From Actinomycetes bacterium (GTDB taxonomy: Bacteria > Actinomycetota > Actinomycetes > Propionibacteriales > Propionibacteriaceae), in the NCBI GenBank assembly GCA_023442485.1, contig JAEZZG010000044.1, positions 1 through 15,635 of the forward strand: a stretch of 15,635 nt of DNA. Direction: 5' to 3'. The translations under genes and the position numbers were made by a program. Within the stretch, counting starts at the first letter, position 1. Every line of letters begins with the position of its first letter. Below are positions 6,627 to 13,872 of the stretch, one piece after another. Under the pieces are notes generated by a model. It was given only the letters and a program-made list of their open reading frames with translations, was not told the origin of the DNA and did not search any database.

Positions 6627-7304
6627 ATGAATCCGCTCACCATCATTTTCGTTCTGCTTGTGATCGCTATCGGCGTCATCGTCCCATTTACTCTGCGCTC
6701 CATCTTGTGGAACAGGGTTCAATCGAAGGTTCGTCGCAAGAAACTCGACGAGGCGATGAAGACCGTCAAATCTCGGTTCGCCTCCTTGATCCTCAGCGAT
6801 TTTCAACGCGGCTGGGCGGAGCTGAGAATCCAACTCCTCAAAGGCAACAAGGCAGAGGTTTCTGCCATTACGCGACGCATGATGCGCATGGGTTTGTCTC
6901 CTCACGAAGCCCGCTTCGTCGCCTCCGCCACCTTCTTCTATTTCATCGACGCCGAGGACGCAGAACTGTCCAAAGCCATGTTGGAGTGGCTAGAGGACAG
7001 CGTCAGCCCGAAAGAGGCGCAATACTATGGGCTCTGGTATCGGGTGCTGATCGAGCATCAATCCGGCGACATTGACGCCGTCGCAACCCTCATTGAAGAG
7101 CACGAAGGGAATAAAGACCCCGACGATCACTCCCTCGGCGTCTTGTATTACCTGCAAGGTCTCCAATACCACTATCGAGGCGATCACGCCGAGGCGACCA
7201 AGCAACTTCTCGTCGCGAAGCGGCTCCTCGACCACACCCCCTATGAATCTAAGGTGCGCCAAGCCCTCAAGTTGGCCCGAGAGCGACGGGGGAAGGACTC
7301 GTGA
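6627..7304 (+). CDS. Membrane-anchored helical (TPR-like) protein of unknown function
   Basis: This 225-residue protein starts with a hydrophobic helix (residues 5-27) and no cleavage site, then a basic stretch (RVQSKVRRKK), so it is probably a single-pass protein with its body in the cytoplasm. The rest is helical, with repeat-like segments at about 55-125 and 130-205. YYLQGLQYHYRGDHAEATKQLLVAKRL has the small/large residue pattern of a TPR hairpin. No enzymatic motif is seen. Its stop overlaps the regulator's start (TGATG), so the two are translationally coupled. A role in signalling to or tethering the PTS regulator or permease is a reasonable guess, but nothing in the sequence proves it. 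An alternative is a house-keeping TPR protein that merely adjoins the sugar locus. Confidence 0.75.
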   Translation: MNPLTIIFVLLVIAIGVIVPFTLRSILWNRVQSKVRRKKLDEAMKTVKSRFASLILSDFQRGWAELRIQLLKGNKAEVSAITRRMMRMGLSPHEARFVASATFFYFIDAEDAELSKAMLEWLEDSVSPKEAQYYGLWYRVLIEHQSGDIDAVATLIEEHEGNKDPDDHSLGVLYYLQGLQYHYRGDHAEATKQLLVAKRLLDHTPYESKVRQALKLARERRGKDS

Positions 7305-9349
7305 TGAGTCTCGACCTCACCCCTCGATGCCGGGAGTTGTTGAGGCAGATCATCAACGCCCAAGGCAACACCTCGGTCGGGGAACTCGCCACGCAGCTAC
7401 GAGTGTCGCGGCGCACCGTCTACTATGACCTAGAACGAGTCAATCGGTGGCTGAGTCAACGCGGTATCGCACCCCTGCAAACCCTCGCCGGTGGGGGATT
7501 CTCGGTGGACACCGCGACCGTCCTTCGTCTGCGCCAAGAGGTCAGTGACGAGATCCTTTTAGGGTGCGACATTCTCACCCCAGAGCAGCGCCGCGCCCTG
7601 ATCATCTGCGCGATCACGGTGCGAGACCACCCGATGCTGATCGCCGACTTCATGGATCTGTGCCAGGTGAGTCGCAACACCACGGTTGCCGACCTCAAAG
7701 ACGTCAGCGACTACCTCACCAGCATCGGCTTGAGCCTGGTGTATCTAGCGAAACAGGGCTATCGAATCCGTGGTGACAACGTCAAACGTCGGGCGATCTT
7801 CTTCATGCTGGCACCGGAACTAAGATGCGTGACCAGCGGTGTGATCGGGATCGGCAACCCCGAAGCTGCGAAAGAAATCATGCCGATATTAACCAAGATC
7901 GAGCACGAACTTGGTGTCGAATATGCCCAAGACGTCTTGTCCGTCCTCGCAATCTTCATGTCGACGATCGGGGTTCGCGACAACCTTCTCGACCTCGCCG
8001 GGATCGACCTCGACGAAATCATGGCCACCCAGGAATACCAGCTCACCGCCCAGTATTTCCCCGACCTGGTCGATACCGAGAAGATCTATGTCTCCCTCCA
8101 CCTCCTCGGGTCTCGGCTGCAGACCGTCCCGGTCGACGTCACACCTCCCGATGAGCGCAGCTACGAACTCGCGCGCGGTTTGGTGGCGAGATTCTGCGAT
8201 ATCGCATGTATGCAATTCGATCGCGAAGACGAACTGACCGAGGCGATCCAAAACCACCTGCGCACCTCGCTGTACCGCTACCGCTTCGGTATTCAACTCG
8301 GCAACCCGCTGTTAGACGAAATCACCAGCGAATACTCTGAGATTTTTCAGTTGACGAAGAAATCGTGCGATTACTTAGTTCAAGAGCTGGAATGCCCCAT
8401 CTCTGACGCCGAGATCGCCTACCTCACGCTGCACTTCGGGTCATTCCTGACGCTAAGCTGCGGCAGCGAAAAGAACTTGCGCATTGCCATCATCTGCCCC
8501 AATGGGATCGGCACCGGGTTCATGCTGCGCAACGAGGTGTCGCGGTTGATGCCTAGAAGCCAGATCGAGAATATTCCGCTCAGTTCCTACCGCCCTGATC
8601 ACGGCTACGACGTCATCGTCTCTACCGTGACGATCACCAATGAAGAAAACCTCATTGTCGTCCACCCCATCCTCACAGACCAAGATCGCGTCGCCATCTT
8701 GTCTCGTTGCGCCAGTGTCGAGCCGGTGGCGCAAAACCGCGTCGATGACATCGTCAAGATCGCCTCGAAATATCTTGACGCCGAACAGCAGCGACACTTC
8801 GCCCAAGACCTAACCAGGTACTTCTCTAGCTCGCGGATGCTGGTCCCGACAAGCGCTTTCGGTGACGGACTGTTGGGCTACCTGGACGACACCCATCTGC
8901 AGGTGTGTCACGAATCGATGGGGTGGGCTCAGGCGTTGAGACTGTCGTGCCAGCCGCTCGTCGATAGTGGATCGGTCGATCCGTCCTATGTTGAAGCGAT
9001 TCTGGCTGACCAGACGAACCGGGGGCTAGCCATGTTCTTGGCGGATTCGCTGGTGCTGGCTCATTCAGGCACCCAGTTCGGGGTGCATCGTCTCGACGTG
9101 GCCTTGACGGTGTTCGCTCAACCGGTGGTGTTCCCGAATGACCGTCAGGCGCGGATCATCATCGCATTGGCGGCCGAGGACCAGACCAAGCACATCCGCG
9201 TCCTCAACGATATTTTGACGGTGTTTTCTAAACAAAAGGCGATTCAGTCGATTGCCCGAGGGGAAACCCGTGACGAAGTTCTGGCTCTGCTTCAAGGTTT
9301 CCTCGCTGACGGCGCCGCCGATGAGTTGGCGACCGGCGACGAAAACTAA
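7304..9349 (+). CDS. PTS-controlled transcriptional regulator, HTH-HTH-PRD1-PRD2-EIIB-EIIA (MtlR/LicR class)
   Basis: This 681-residue protein has the domain order of BglG/MtlR-type activators. It contains an N-terminal HTH (about 25-50, VSRRTVYYDLERV), a Mga-like second HTH (115-150), PRD1 (about 190-280, H266 in YVSLHLLGS), PRD2 (about 295-385, H318 and H377 in YLTLHFGSF), and a Gat-like EIIB domain with Cys398 in CPNGIGTGF. It ends with an EIIA domain of the mannitol/ascorbate kind with H587 in LVLAHSG. Phosphorylation of such domains by PTS proteins sets activator function. PRD1 seems to lack its first conserved histidine (IFMSTIGV at the expected place). ATG 7304 is chosen over GTG 7301 because it overlaps the upstream stop as TGATG and GGAAGGA precedes it. 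It most likely controls the PTS-transketolase genes that follow. Confidence 0.9.
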   Translation: MSLDLTPRCRELLRQIINAQGNTSVGELATQLRVSRRTVYYDLERVNRWLSQRGIAPLQTLAGGGFSVDTATVLRLRQEVSDEILLGCDILTPEQRRALIICAITVRDHPMLIADFMDLCQVSRNTTVADLKDVSDYLTSIGLSLVYLAKQGYRIRGDNVKRRAIFFMLAPELRCVTSGVIGIGNPEAAKEIMPILTKIEHELGVEYAQDVLSVLAIFMSTIGVRDNLLDLAGIDLDEIMATQEYQLTAQYFPDLVDTEKIYVSLHLLGSRLQTVPVDVTPPDERSYELARGLVARFCDIACMQFDREDELTEAIQNHLRTSLYRYRFGIQLGNPLLDEITSEYSEIFQLTKKSCDYLVQELECPISDAEIAYLTLHFGSFLTLSCGSEKNLRIAIICPNGIGTGFMLRNEVSRLMPRSQIENIPLSSYRPDHGYDVIVSTVTITNEENLIVVHPILTDQDRVAILSRCASVEPVAQNRVDDIVKIASKYLDAEQQRHFAQDLTRYFSSSRMLVPTSAFGDGLLGYLDDTHLQVCHESMGWAQALRLSCQPLVDSGSVDPSYVEAILADQTNRGLAMFLADSLVLAHSGTQFGVHRLDVALTVFAQPVVFPNDRQARIIIALAAEDQTKHIRVLNDILTVFSKQKAIQSIARGETRDEVLALLQGFLADGAADELATGDEN

Positions 9350-9358
9350 CCAACAGTT

Positions 9359-9413
9359 TGCACAGTTTCACGCAAAATCTTTGACTGTGCATTGTCTGCA
9401 CAGGTGTTGTGCA
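9359..9413. promoter_or_regulatory. Phased TGCACA/TGTGCA half-site array (likely activator site)
   Basis: Four half-sites are visible: TGCACA 9359-9364, TGTGCA 9386-9391, TGCACA 9397-9402 and TGTGCA 9408-9413. The middle two form a perfect inverted repeat, CTGTGCA-N5-TGCACAG (9385-9403). The last three start exactly 11 bases apart, about one helical turn. The array ends just before the -35 element of the EIIA promoter, where an activator would bind. The adjacent PRD regulator is the obvious candidate. Confidence 0.6.
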
Positions 9414-9418
9414 AGAAA

Positions 9419-9448
9419 TTGGCATGTTCAAAACGTTCGTCATGCAAT
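9419..9448 (+). promoter_or_regulatory. Candidate promoter of the PTS-transketolase operon
   Basis: TTGGCA (9419-9424) and TGCAAT (9443-9448) are separated by 18 bases. Transcription would start near 9455, leaving a 20-base leader that holds the ribosome site GAAAGGG before ATG 9475. The -10 is poor, as expected for an activator-dependent promoter. Confidence 0.4.
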
Positions 9449-9474
9449 ACGCTACCGCCATAGAAAGGGCACAC

Positions 9475-9924
9475 ATGAGTGATATCAAAGATGTATTAGC
9501 TCGCGATAACTGCCGTATCGTTCCACGGGTCGCCGATTGGCAAGAGGCAATCCGGGTGTCTTGTGAGCCGCTGCTCGAAGGTGAGTACTGCACACAAGAC
9601 TACGTCGACGCGATTTTTGAAAGCACCGAAAAAAACGGTCCTTACTACGTGCTTTGCGAAAATCTGGCGTTGATCCACGCCACCAACAAGGTCGGCGTCA
9701 ACGGAACCCAACTAGCGGTGACGCTGTTGGACGAGCCGGTGAAGTTCTCGCCAGACGGCTATGACGTCCGCGTGCTGGTGGCGTTCGCCGCAGTTGACTC
9801 GGATTCCCATATAGAGGGGATCAAAGCCATCTCGAAGATTTTCTCGAGCGAGGAAAAAACCAGGCGGCTTCTGTGTGCAACCAGCCCTGACGAGATTTAT
9901 CGCGTGTTCATTGAAGCAGTGTGA
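9475..9924 (+). CDS. PTS EIIA component, ascorbate/mannitol-like family
   Basis: This 149-residue cytoplasmic phosphocarrier takes phosphate from HPr and passes it to the EIIB encoded downstream. The likely phosphorylated histidine is H68 in ENLALIHAT, followed by GVNGTQLAVTLLDEPVKF, a layout typical of UlaC/SgaA-type EIIA. ATG 9475 is chosen for the AAAGGG seven bases upstream; earlier in-frame starts would lie within the promoter. It resembles the EIIA domain at the end of the preceding regulator (shared WxxAxRxSCxPL, then the His segment, then a run of hydrophobic strands), so one probably arose from the other. It heads the operon EIIA-EIIC-EIIB-transketolase. Confidence 0.88.
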   Translation: MSDIKDVLARDNCRIVPRVADWQEAIRVSCEPLLEGEYCTQDYVDAIFESTEKNGPYYVLCENLALIHATNKVGVNGTQLAVTLLDEPVKFSPDGYDVRVLVAFAAVDSDSHIEGIKAISKIFSSEEKTRRLLCATSPDEIYRVFIEAV

Positions 9925-9976
9925 CGTCGCCGCCACATCTGCCGTCCATCTCTCAACATCGTAGGAAAGAATCAAG

Positions 9977-11407
9977 ATGCTAGGTTTCATTATCAACGTC
10001 TTGTCAACACCAGCAATTCTGGTTGGTTTGTTGGCGTTTCTCGGTTTAGTTCTTCAACGCAAACCAGTTGAAGTTGTCATCAAGGGGACCATCAAAACCA
10101 TTGTTGGTTTCCTTGTCTTGACTGCAGGTGCGAGCTTCCTGCTGAGCGGGTCGCTGAGCGCGTTCGGTGACTTGTTCAACTACGCCTTCAACATGCAAGG
10201 TGTGGTGCCCAACAACGAAGCTATCGTGTCGTTGGCACTGGAGGATTACGCCACCGCCACCGCTTACATCATGTGCTTGGGCATGGTGTTCAACATCATC
10301 TTGGCCCGCTTCTCCCGCTGGCGCTACATCTTCCTCACCGGTCACCACACCCTCTACATGGCTTGTATGCTCGCCGTGATCCTCAAGGTCGGTGGCCTTG
10401 ACGGATGGCAGCTGTGGCTCGGTGGCGGCCTCCTCCTCGGCTTCGTGATGGCCTTCTCGCCGGCATTCCTGCAGCCGACCATGCGCAAGATCGTCAACAC
10501 CGACGAACTCGGCTTCGGCCACTTCGGTGGTGCCGGCTACTGGTTCTCGGCTCAGTGCGCCAAGGTTTTCAAGGGCAGCAAGTCCACCGAAGACGTCAAG
10601 TTCCCCCAGCGCCTCACCTTCCTTCGCGATACCACCGTCGCCATCGGTTTGACCATGGTTCTGTTCTTCCTGATCGTGACGGCAGTCGCAGTCGGTCGCG
10701 GTGTGCTCAGCGGTGACGCCAACGCCATCGTCGAGCAGTACCCCAACCTTTCGACCCTGCTCAACATCGGTGCTGAAACCCCAACTCACTGGGCAGTGTG
10801 GGCGATCCTGCGTGGTCTTAGCTTCGCCGCTGGCGTGTCGATCATCCTCTCCGGTGTCCGCTTGATCGTCGGCGAAATCGTCCCGGCCTTCCGTGGTATC
10901 GCAGAGAAGCTCGTTCCTGGCGCAATCCCGGCTATTGACTGCCCGGTCGTCTTCCCCTACGCCCCCAACGCTGTGCTGATCGGCTTCCTGACCTCCTTCC
11001 TCGGTGGCCTGGTTGGTCTAGCAGTGCTCGGTCTGATCAACACCGCCCTGGTACCGGTCGCCCTGATCCTGCCCGGCGTCATCCCGCACTTCTTCTGTGG
11101 CGCTTCAGCGGGTGTCTTCGCTAACGCTGAAGGCGGCTTGAAGGGCTGTATCTTCGGAAGCTTTATGCACGGTCTGTTGATCACCTTCTTGCCTGCGATC
11201 TGCATGCCAGTCATGGGTGCGTTGAACTTCGCGAATACCACGTTCTCCGACGCTGACTTCTCCTGGATGGGTATTGTCTTCGGTAACATCGCACGCGTCG
11301 TTCACGGTCCTGGCTTGCTAGCCGTGTGCGCCGTGGTCTACCTGCTGCCGATCGTCTACAACTACGTTGCCCCGAAGAAGAAGGCAAAGGTTGAGGTCGA
11401 GGCCTAG
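9977..11407 (+). CDS. PTS EIIC permease, ascorbate type (UlaA/SgaT family)
   Basis: This 476-residue polytopic membrane protein has about ten or more hydrophobic helices, close to the ~465 residues of E. coli UlaA. It carries out sugar transport coupled to phosphorylation by the EIIB. Family features include the N-terminus with ILVGLLAFLGLVLQRK, then GTIKTIVGFLVLTAGA, the loop LTGHHTLYM, and the C-terminal VVYLLPIVYNYVAPKKK tail. GTAGGAAAG lies about eight bases before ATG 9977. It follows EIIA by 52 bases with no hairpin between, so the two are probably cotranscribed. UlaA-type permeases were defined with L-ascorbate, but the family also occurs in clusters lacking ascorbate enzymes, as here, so the substrate should not be assumed. 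Confidence 0.92.
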   Translation: MLGFIINVLSTPAILVGLLAFLGLVLQRKPVEVVIKGTIKTIVGFLVLTAGASFLLSGSLSAFGDLFNYAFNMQGVVPNNEAIVSLALEDYATATAYIMCLGMVFNIILARFSRWRYIFLTGHHTLYMACMLAVILKVGGLDGWQLWLGGGLLLGFVMAFSPAFLQPTMRKIVNTDELGFGHFGGAGYWFSAQCAKVFKGSKSTEDVKFPQRLTFLRDTTVAIGLTMVLFFLIVTAVAVGRGVLSGDANAIVEQYPNLSTLLNIGAETPTHWAVWAILRGLSFAAGVSIILSGVRLIVGEIVPAFRGIAEKLVPGAIPAIDCPVVFPYAPNAVLIGFLTSFLGGLVGLAVLGLINTALVPVALILPGVIPHFFCGASAGVFANAEGGLKGCIFGSFMHGLLITFLPAICMPVMGALNFANTTFSDADFSWMGIVFGNIARVVHGPGLLAVCAVVYLLPIVYNYVAPKKKAKVEVEA

Positions 11408-11439
11408 GCTCAGGTGTTCAGCTAGAAAGGGTTATCAAC

Positions 11440-11721
11440 ATGGCTATTCAGTCCATTGTTTGTTGCTGCGGCTCCGGCTTGGGGAGCAGCATGTTGGTCG
11501 GGATGAACGTCGAGAAGGCTCTGTCTAATCTCGGGATCAGCGGGGTCGAGGTTTCCCACACCTCGCTGAGTGAGGTCACCGATTCGACGGCAGATCTGGT
11601 CGTCGTCGGCAAGGACCTCGAACACCAGGTCAGCGGATTCTCGCGCAAGATCGTCCTCGATCAGCTCATGGATCTCAACGAGATCGAAACCAAGTTGAAG
11701 GCAGCCTTCGACGCCGAATAG
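11440..11721 (+). CDS. PTS EIIB component, ascorbate type (UlaB family)
   Basis: This 93-residue protein has the Rossmann-like EIIB layout. The phosphocysteine loop is CCCGSGLGSSM, with C10 at the position of the active cysteine in UlaB (CGxGxGSS). Two more cysteines directly precede it, which is unusual. It carries phosphate from EIIA to the sugar bound in the EIIC permease. AGAAAGGG lies about eight bases before ATG 11440, 32 bases past the EIIC stop, indicating one transcript. The length is normal for the family (about 90-100 residues). Confidence 0.92.
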   Translation: MAIQSIVCCCGSGLGSSMLVGMNVEKALSNLGISGVEVSHTSLSEVTDSTADLVVVGKDLEHQVSGFSRKIVLDQLMDLNEIETKLKAAFDAE

Positions 11722-11752
11722 CGCCGAATAAGGCCGTCTGATTCTGTCAATG

Positions 11753-11790
11753 GTGGGGTTACTGGATGTTCAGTGACCCCACTCCCTTTT
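11753..11790 (+). terminator. Intra-operon hairpin with T-rich tail between EIIB and transketolase genes
   Basis: GTGGGGTTACT (11753-11763) pairs with AGTGACCCCAC (11772-11782) over 11 positions, one of them a G-U wobble, around an eight-base loop. TCCCTTTT follows. This has the form of an intrinsic terminator but lies inside an apparent operon, so partial termination or protection of the upstream mRNA end is likely. Confidence 0.6.
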
Positions 11791-11811
11791 CACATGACTG
11801 GAGTTCAGTAC

Positions 11812-12678
11812 ATGGATTTGCAAGAACATCGAGAAATAGCTGTCCTGGCAGCCAAGATTCGGCGCAACGTATTGGAGATGCTGAGTCACTGCGGGTACGG
11901 ACACGTCGGCGGATCGTTGTCGATCGCGGACCTGCTGGCTGTCCTCTACGGCAAGCATCTACGTCACGACCCAGCTAACCCGCAATGGGATGATCGGGAC
12001 CGCCTGGTCCTATCCAAGGGTCACGCAGGCCCAGCCCTCTACAGCGTTTTAGCCGAGCGTGGCTTCTTCGATCGCGACATGCTGTTCACCTTGAACCAGG
12101 GCGGAACCCAGCTACCGTCCCACCCTGACCGGCTCCGCACCCCCGGCGTCGATATGACGACCGGCTCCTTGGGGCAGGGGACCAGCACCGCCGCCGGAAT
12201 CGCCACTGGGCTCAGGCTCAACGGTTCTGACCGCTACGTCTATCTCATCGTCGGCGATGGTGAACTCAATGAGGGCCAGTGCTGGGAGGCCTTCTCCTAT
12301 CTGGCCAGCTACGCGATGAACAACTGCATCGTGTTCATTGACGACAACAAGAAACAGCTTGACGGCTTCACCGCCGACGTCATCCGCCCCTTCGACATCG
12401 CCGAAAAGATGCGCTCCTTCGGTTTCCACACCGAGACAGTCAAGGGTGGCGACATTGACGCTATCGACGCTGCCATCACGACCGCCAAACAGGTCACCGA
12501 CCAGGCCGTGTGTATCGTCCTCGACTCGATCAAGGGCCAGGGCGTGGAGTATTTCGAGACCTTGTTTGACAACCACTCGGTGAAGTTCAACAACGACGAG
12601 ATCAATCAGGCCACCGCGGACGCGATTGACACTCTCAATGCCATCATCGAAAAGGAGTCTGCCGATGCCACTGTGTGA
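11812..12678 (+). CDS. Split transketolase, N-terminal (thiamine diphosphate-binding) subunit
   Basis: This 288-residue subunit matches the pyrophosphate half of transketolase. Motifs in order are GYGHVGGSLSIAD (29-40), LSKGHAGPALY (68-77), GSLGQGTSTAAGIA (118-131), and the ThDP motif GDGELNEG (148-155) with the partner Asn at about 179 (DDNKKQLDG). Transketolase moves two-carbon ketol units between sugar phosphates. ATG 11812 is preferred, with TGGAG about eight bases upstream. The longer form from GTG 11773 would begin inside the hairpin and lacks a ribosome site. It overlaps the C-terminal subunit gene by 14 bases, giving a 1:1 coupled pair. Split transketolases beside PTS genes can act on unusual ketose phosphates (for example the apulose phosphate enzymes), so the substrate need not be xylulose 5-phosphate. 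Confidence 0.92.
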   Translation: MDLQEHREIAVLAAKIRRNVLEMLSHCGYGHVGGSLSIADLLAVLYGKHLRHDPANPQWDDRDRLVLSKGHAGPALYSVLAERGFFDRDMLFTLNQGGTQLPSHPDRLRTPGVDMTTGSLGQGTSTAAGIATGLRLNGSDRYVYLIVGDGELNEGQCWEAFSYLASYAMNNCIVFIDDNKKQLDGFTADVIRPFDIAEKMRSFGFHTETVKGGDIDAIDAAITTAKQVTDQAVCIVLDSIKGQGVEYFETLFDNHSVKFNNDEINQATADAIDTLNAIIEKESADATV

Positions 12679-13627
12679 AGACCGTCGTGTCAAAGGGGAT
12701 GAGCTGAGCGCCGTTTTCGTCGCAGCTCTCCAAGAACTGATGAACCACAATGATCGCGTGGTGTGTCTCGAAGCTGACCTGGGCGGGGCAAGTAAGACGT
12801 CGAGGATTCACGCCTCACATCCGCAACGCTACGTCCAGTGCGGTATCTCGGAGGCGAACATGATGGGGGTGGCCGCTGGCTTGTCCGCCACTGGGTACAT
12901 CCCGTTCGCCCACACCTTCGGGCCGTTTGCTACCCGGCGCGCTTGCGATCAGATCTTCTTGTCCGGTGCCTATGCGGGCAACACGATCAATATTTACGGC
13001 TCGGACCCTGGTTTCGCTGCCGGCCCCAATGGCGGCACCCACACCACCTACGAGGATATTTCTATCCTGCGTGCCATCCCGCGCGTGACTATCCTTGACG
13101 CTGCGGACGCGGTGCAGCTCGAATGGATTGTGCGCGCCGTCGCCGATCGTCCTGGGGTGAACTATTTCCGGGCCAACCGCAAGGCGGTGCGCAACGTTTA
13201 TGCACCGGGAACCACCTTCGAGATCGGCAAGGGTGTGGTTACTCGCGAAGGTGACGACGTGTTGATTGTTACCGCAGGCCAGATCATCAGTGACGCACTT
13301 GACTGCGCCGAGATGCTCGCTGACGAGGGGATTTCTTGTGAAGTCCTCGACATGTTCACCATCAAACCTTTCGACTCCGAACTGCTGTTGGAACGCGCAG
13401 CGGGGAAGAAAGCTGTGGTCAGCTTCGAGAACCACTCCATCTATGGCGGTCTGGGGTCGGCGGTCGCTGAGACCTTGGCTGAGTCACCGCTGAATCCGGT
13501 GTTCCGTCGTCATGGTGTCAACGACCGCTTCGGCCAGGTGGGCTCTCAAGACTTCCTCCAAGCCGAGTACGGATTGTGTGCCGAGCATTTGGCCGACACT
13601 GTTCGGCAAGTCATGAGTGCAGTCTAA
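12665..13627 (+). CDS. Split transketolase, C-terminal (pyrimidine-binding) subunit
   Basis: This 320-residue subunit covers the Pyr domain and the C-terminal domain of transketolase. The catalytic glutamate that activates thiamine diphosphate is E63 in CGISEANMMGVAAGL. Substrate-site motifs such as HTFGPFATRRACDQ and PNGGTHTTYEDI follow, and the C-terminal domain includes the conserved ENHSIYGGLGSAVAE region. The start ATG 12665 lies inside the end of the N-subunit gene, with AAAGGAG nine bases upstream; the longer upstream frame is only the other gene's coding sequence. The two chains together make one complete enzyme. It is the last gene before a strong terminator. No isomerase, epimerase, kinase or lactonase accompanies it in the visible cluster. 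Confidence 0.92.
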   Translation: MPLCEDRRVKGDELSAVFVAALQELMNHNDRVVCLEADLGGASKTSRIHASHPQRYVQCGISEANMMGVAAGLSATGYIPFAHTFGPFATRRACDQIFLSGAYAGNTINIYGSDPGFAAGPNGGTHTTYEDISILRAIPRVTILDAADAVQLEWIVRAVADRPGVNYFRANRKAVRNVYAPGTTFEIGKGVVTREGDDVLIVTAGQIISDALDCAEMLADEGISCEVLDMFTIKPFDSELLLERAAGKKAVVSFENHSIYGGLGSAVAETLAESPLNPVFRRHGVNDRFGQVGSQDFLQAEYGLCAEHLADTVRQVMSAV

Positions 13628-13670
13628 GCCTGCTTGTCGTCCTCGCTTAGGCGGGGGAGAAGCGAATCTG

Positions 13671-13720
13671 AGGCGATCTAGCGGCACCCTGATTGTAGGG
13701 TGTCTCTAGGTCGCCTTTCG
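13671..13720 (+). terminator. Strong intrinsic terminator of the PTS-transketolase operon
   Basis: A long interrupted hairpin pairs AGGCGA with TCGCCT, CTAG with CTAG, and CACCCT with AGGGTG, around the loop GATTGT, and is followed by TTCGTGTT. It begins 43 bases after the transketolase stop. The near-symmetry may let it act on both strands. Confidence 0.8.
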
Positions 13721-13872
13721 TGTTCTCGACGACCTTTCAGCCCGCCGATCGGCTTGCAGTATGAAGACGCACAACTCGCGCCAGGATGCACTGAATAATC
13801 CCTAGTCGGCGGGTGGATGTTGTCATCGAATTTTGTTAGGATCGACCGAATCCGCAACTTTATGGGGGAATT
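13721..13872 (+). promoter_or_regulatory. Upstream region of the second surface protein gene
   Basis: This stretch holds no gene that I can support. TAGGAT (13837-13842) could be a -10, with transcription starting near 13849, but no good -35 sits 16-18 bases before it; TTGTCA (13820-13825) is too close. GGGGGAA (13864-13870) is the ribosome site for ATG 13873. Confidence 0.3.

Noticed and set aside
10046..10789. 247-codon minus-strand open frame within the EIIC gene
   Set aside because: It is antisense to a clear permease gene, its composition (Glu, His and Gly rich, no fold pattern) is that of a mirror frame, and it has no ribosome site.
12112..12750. 212-codon minus-strand open frame over the transketolase genes
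   Set aside because: Antisense shadow of two well-supported genes, caused by third-position G/C bias.
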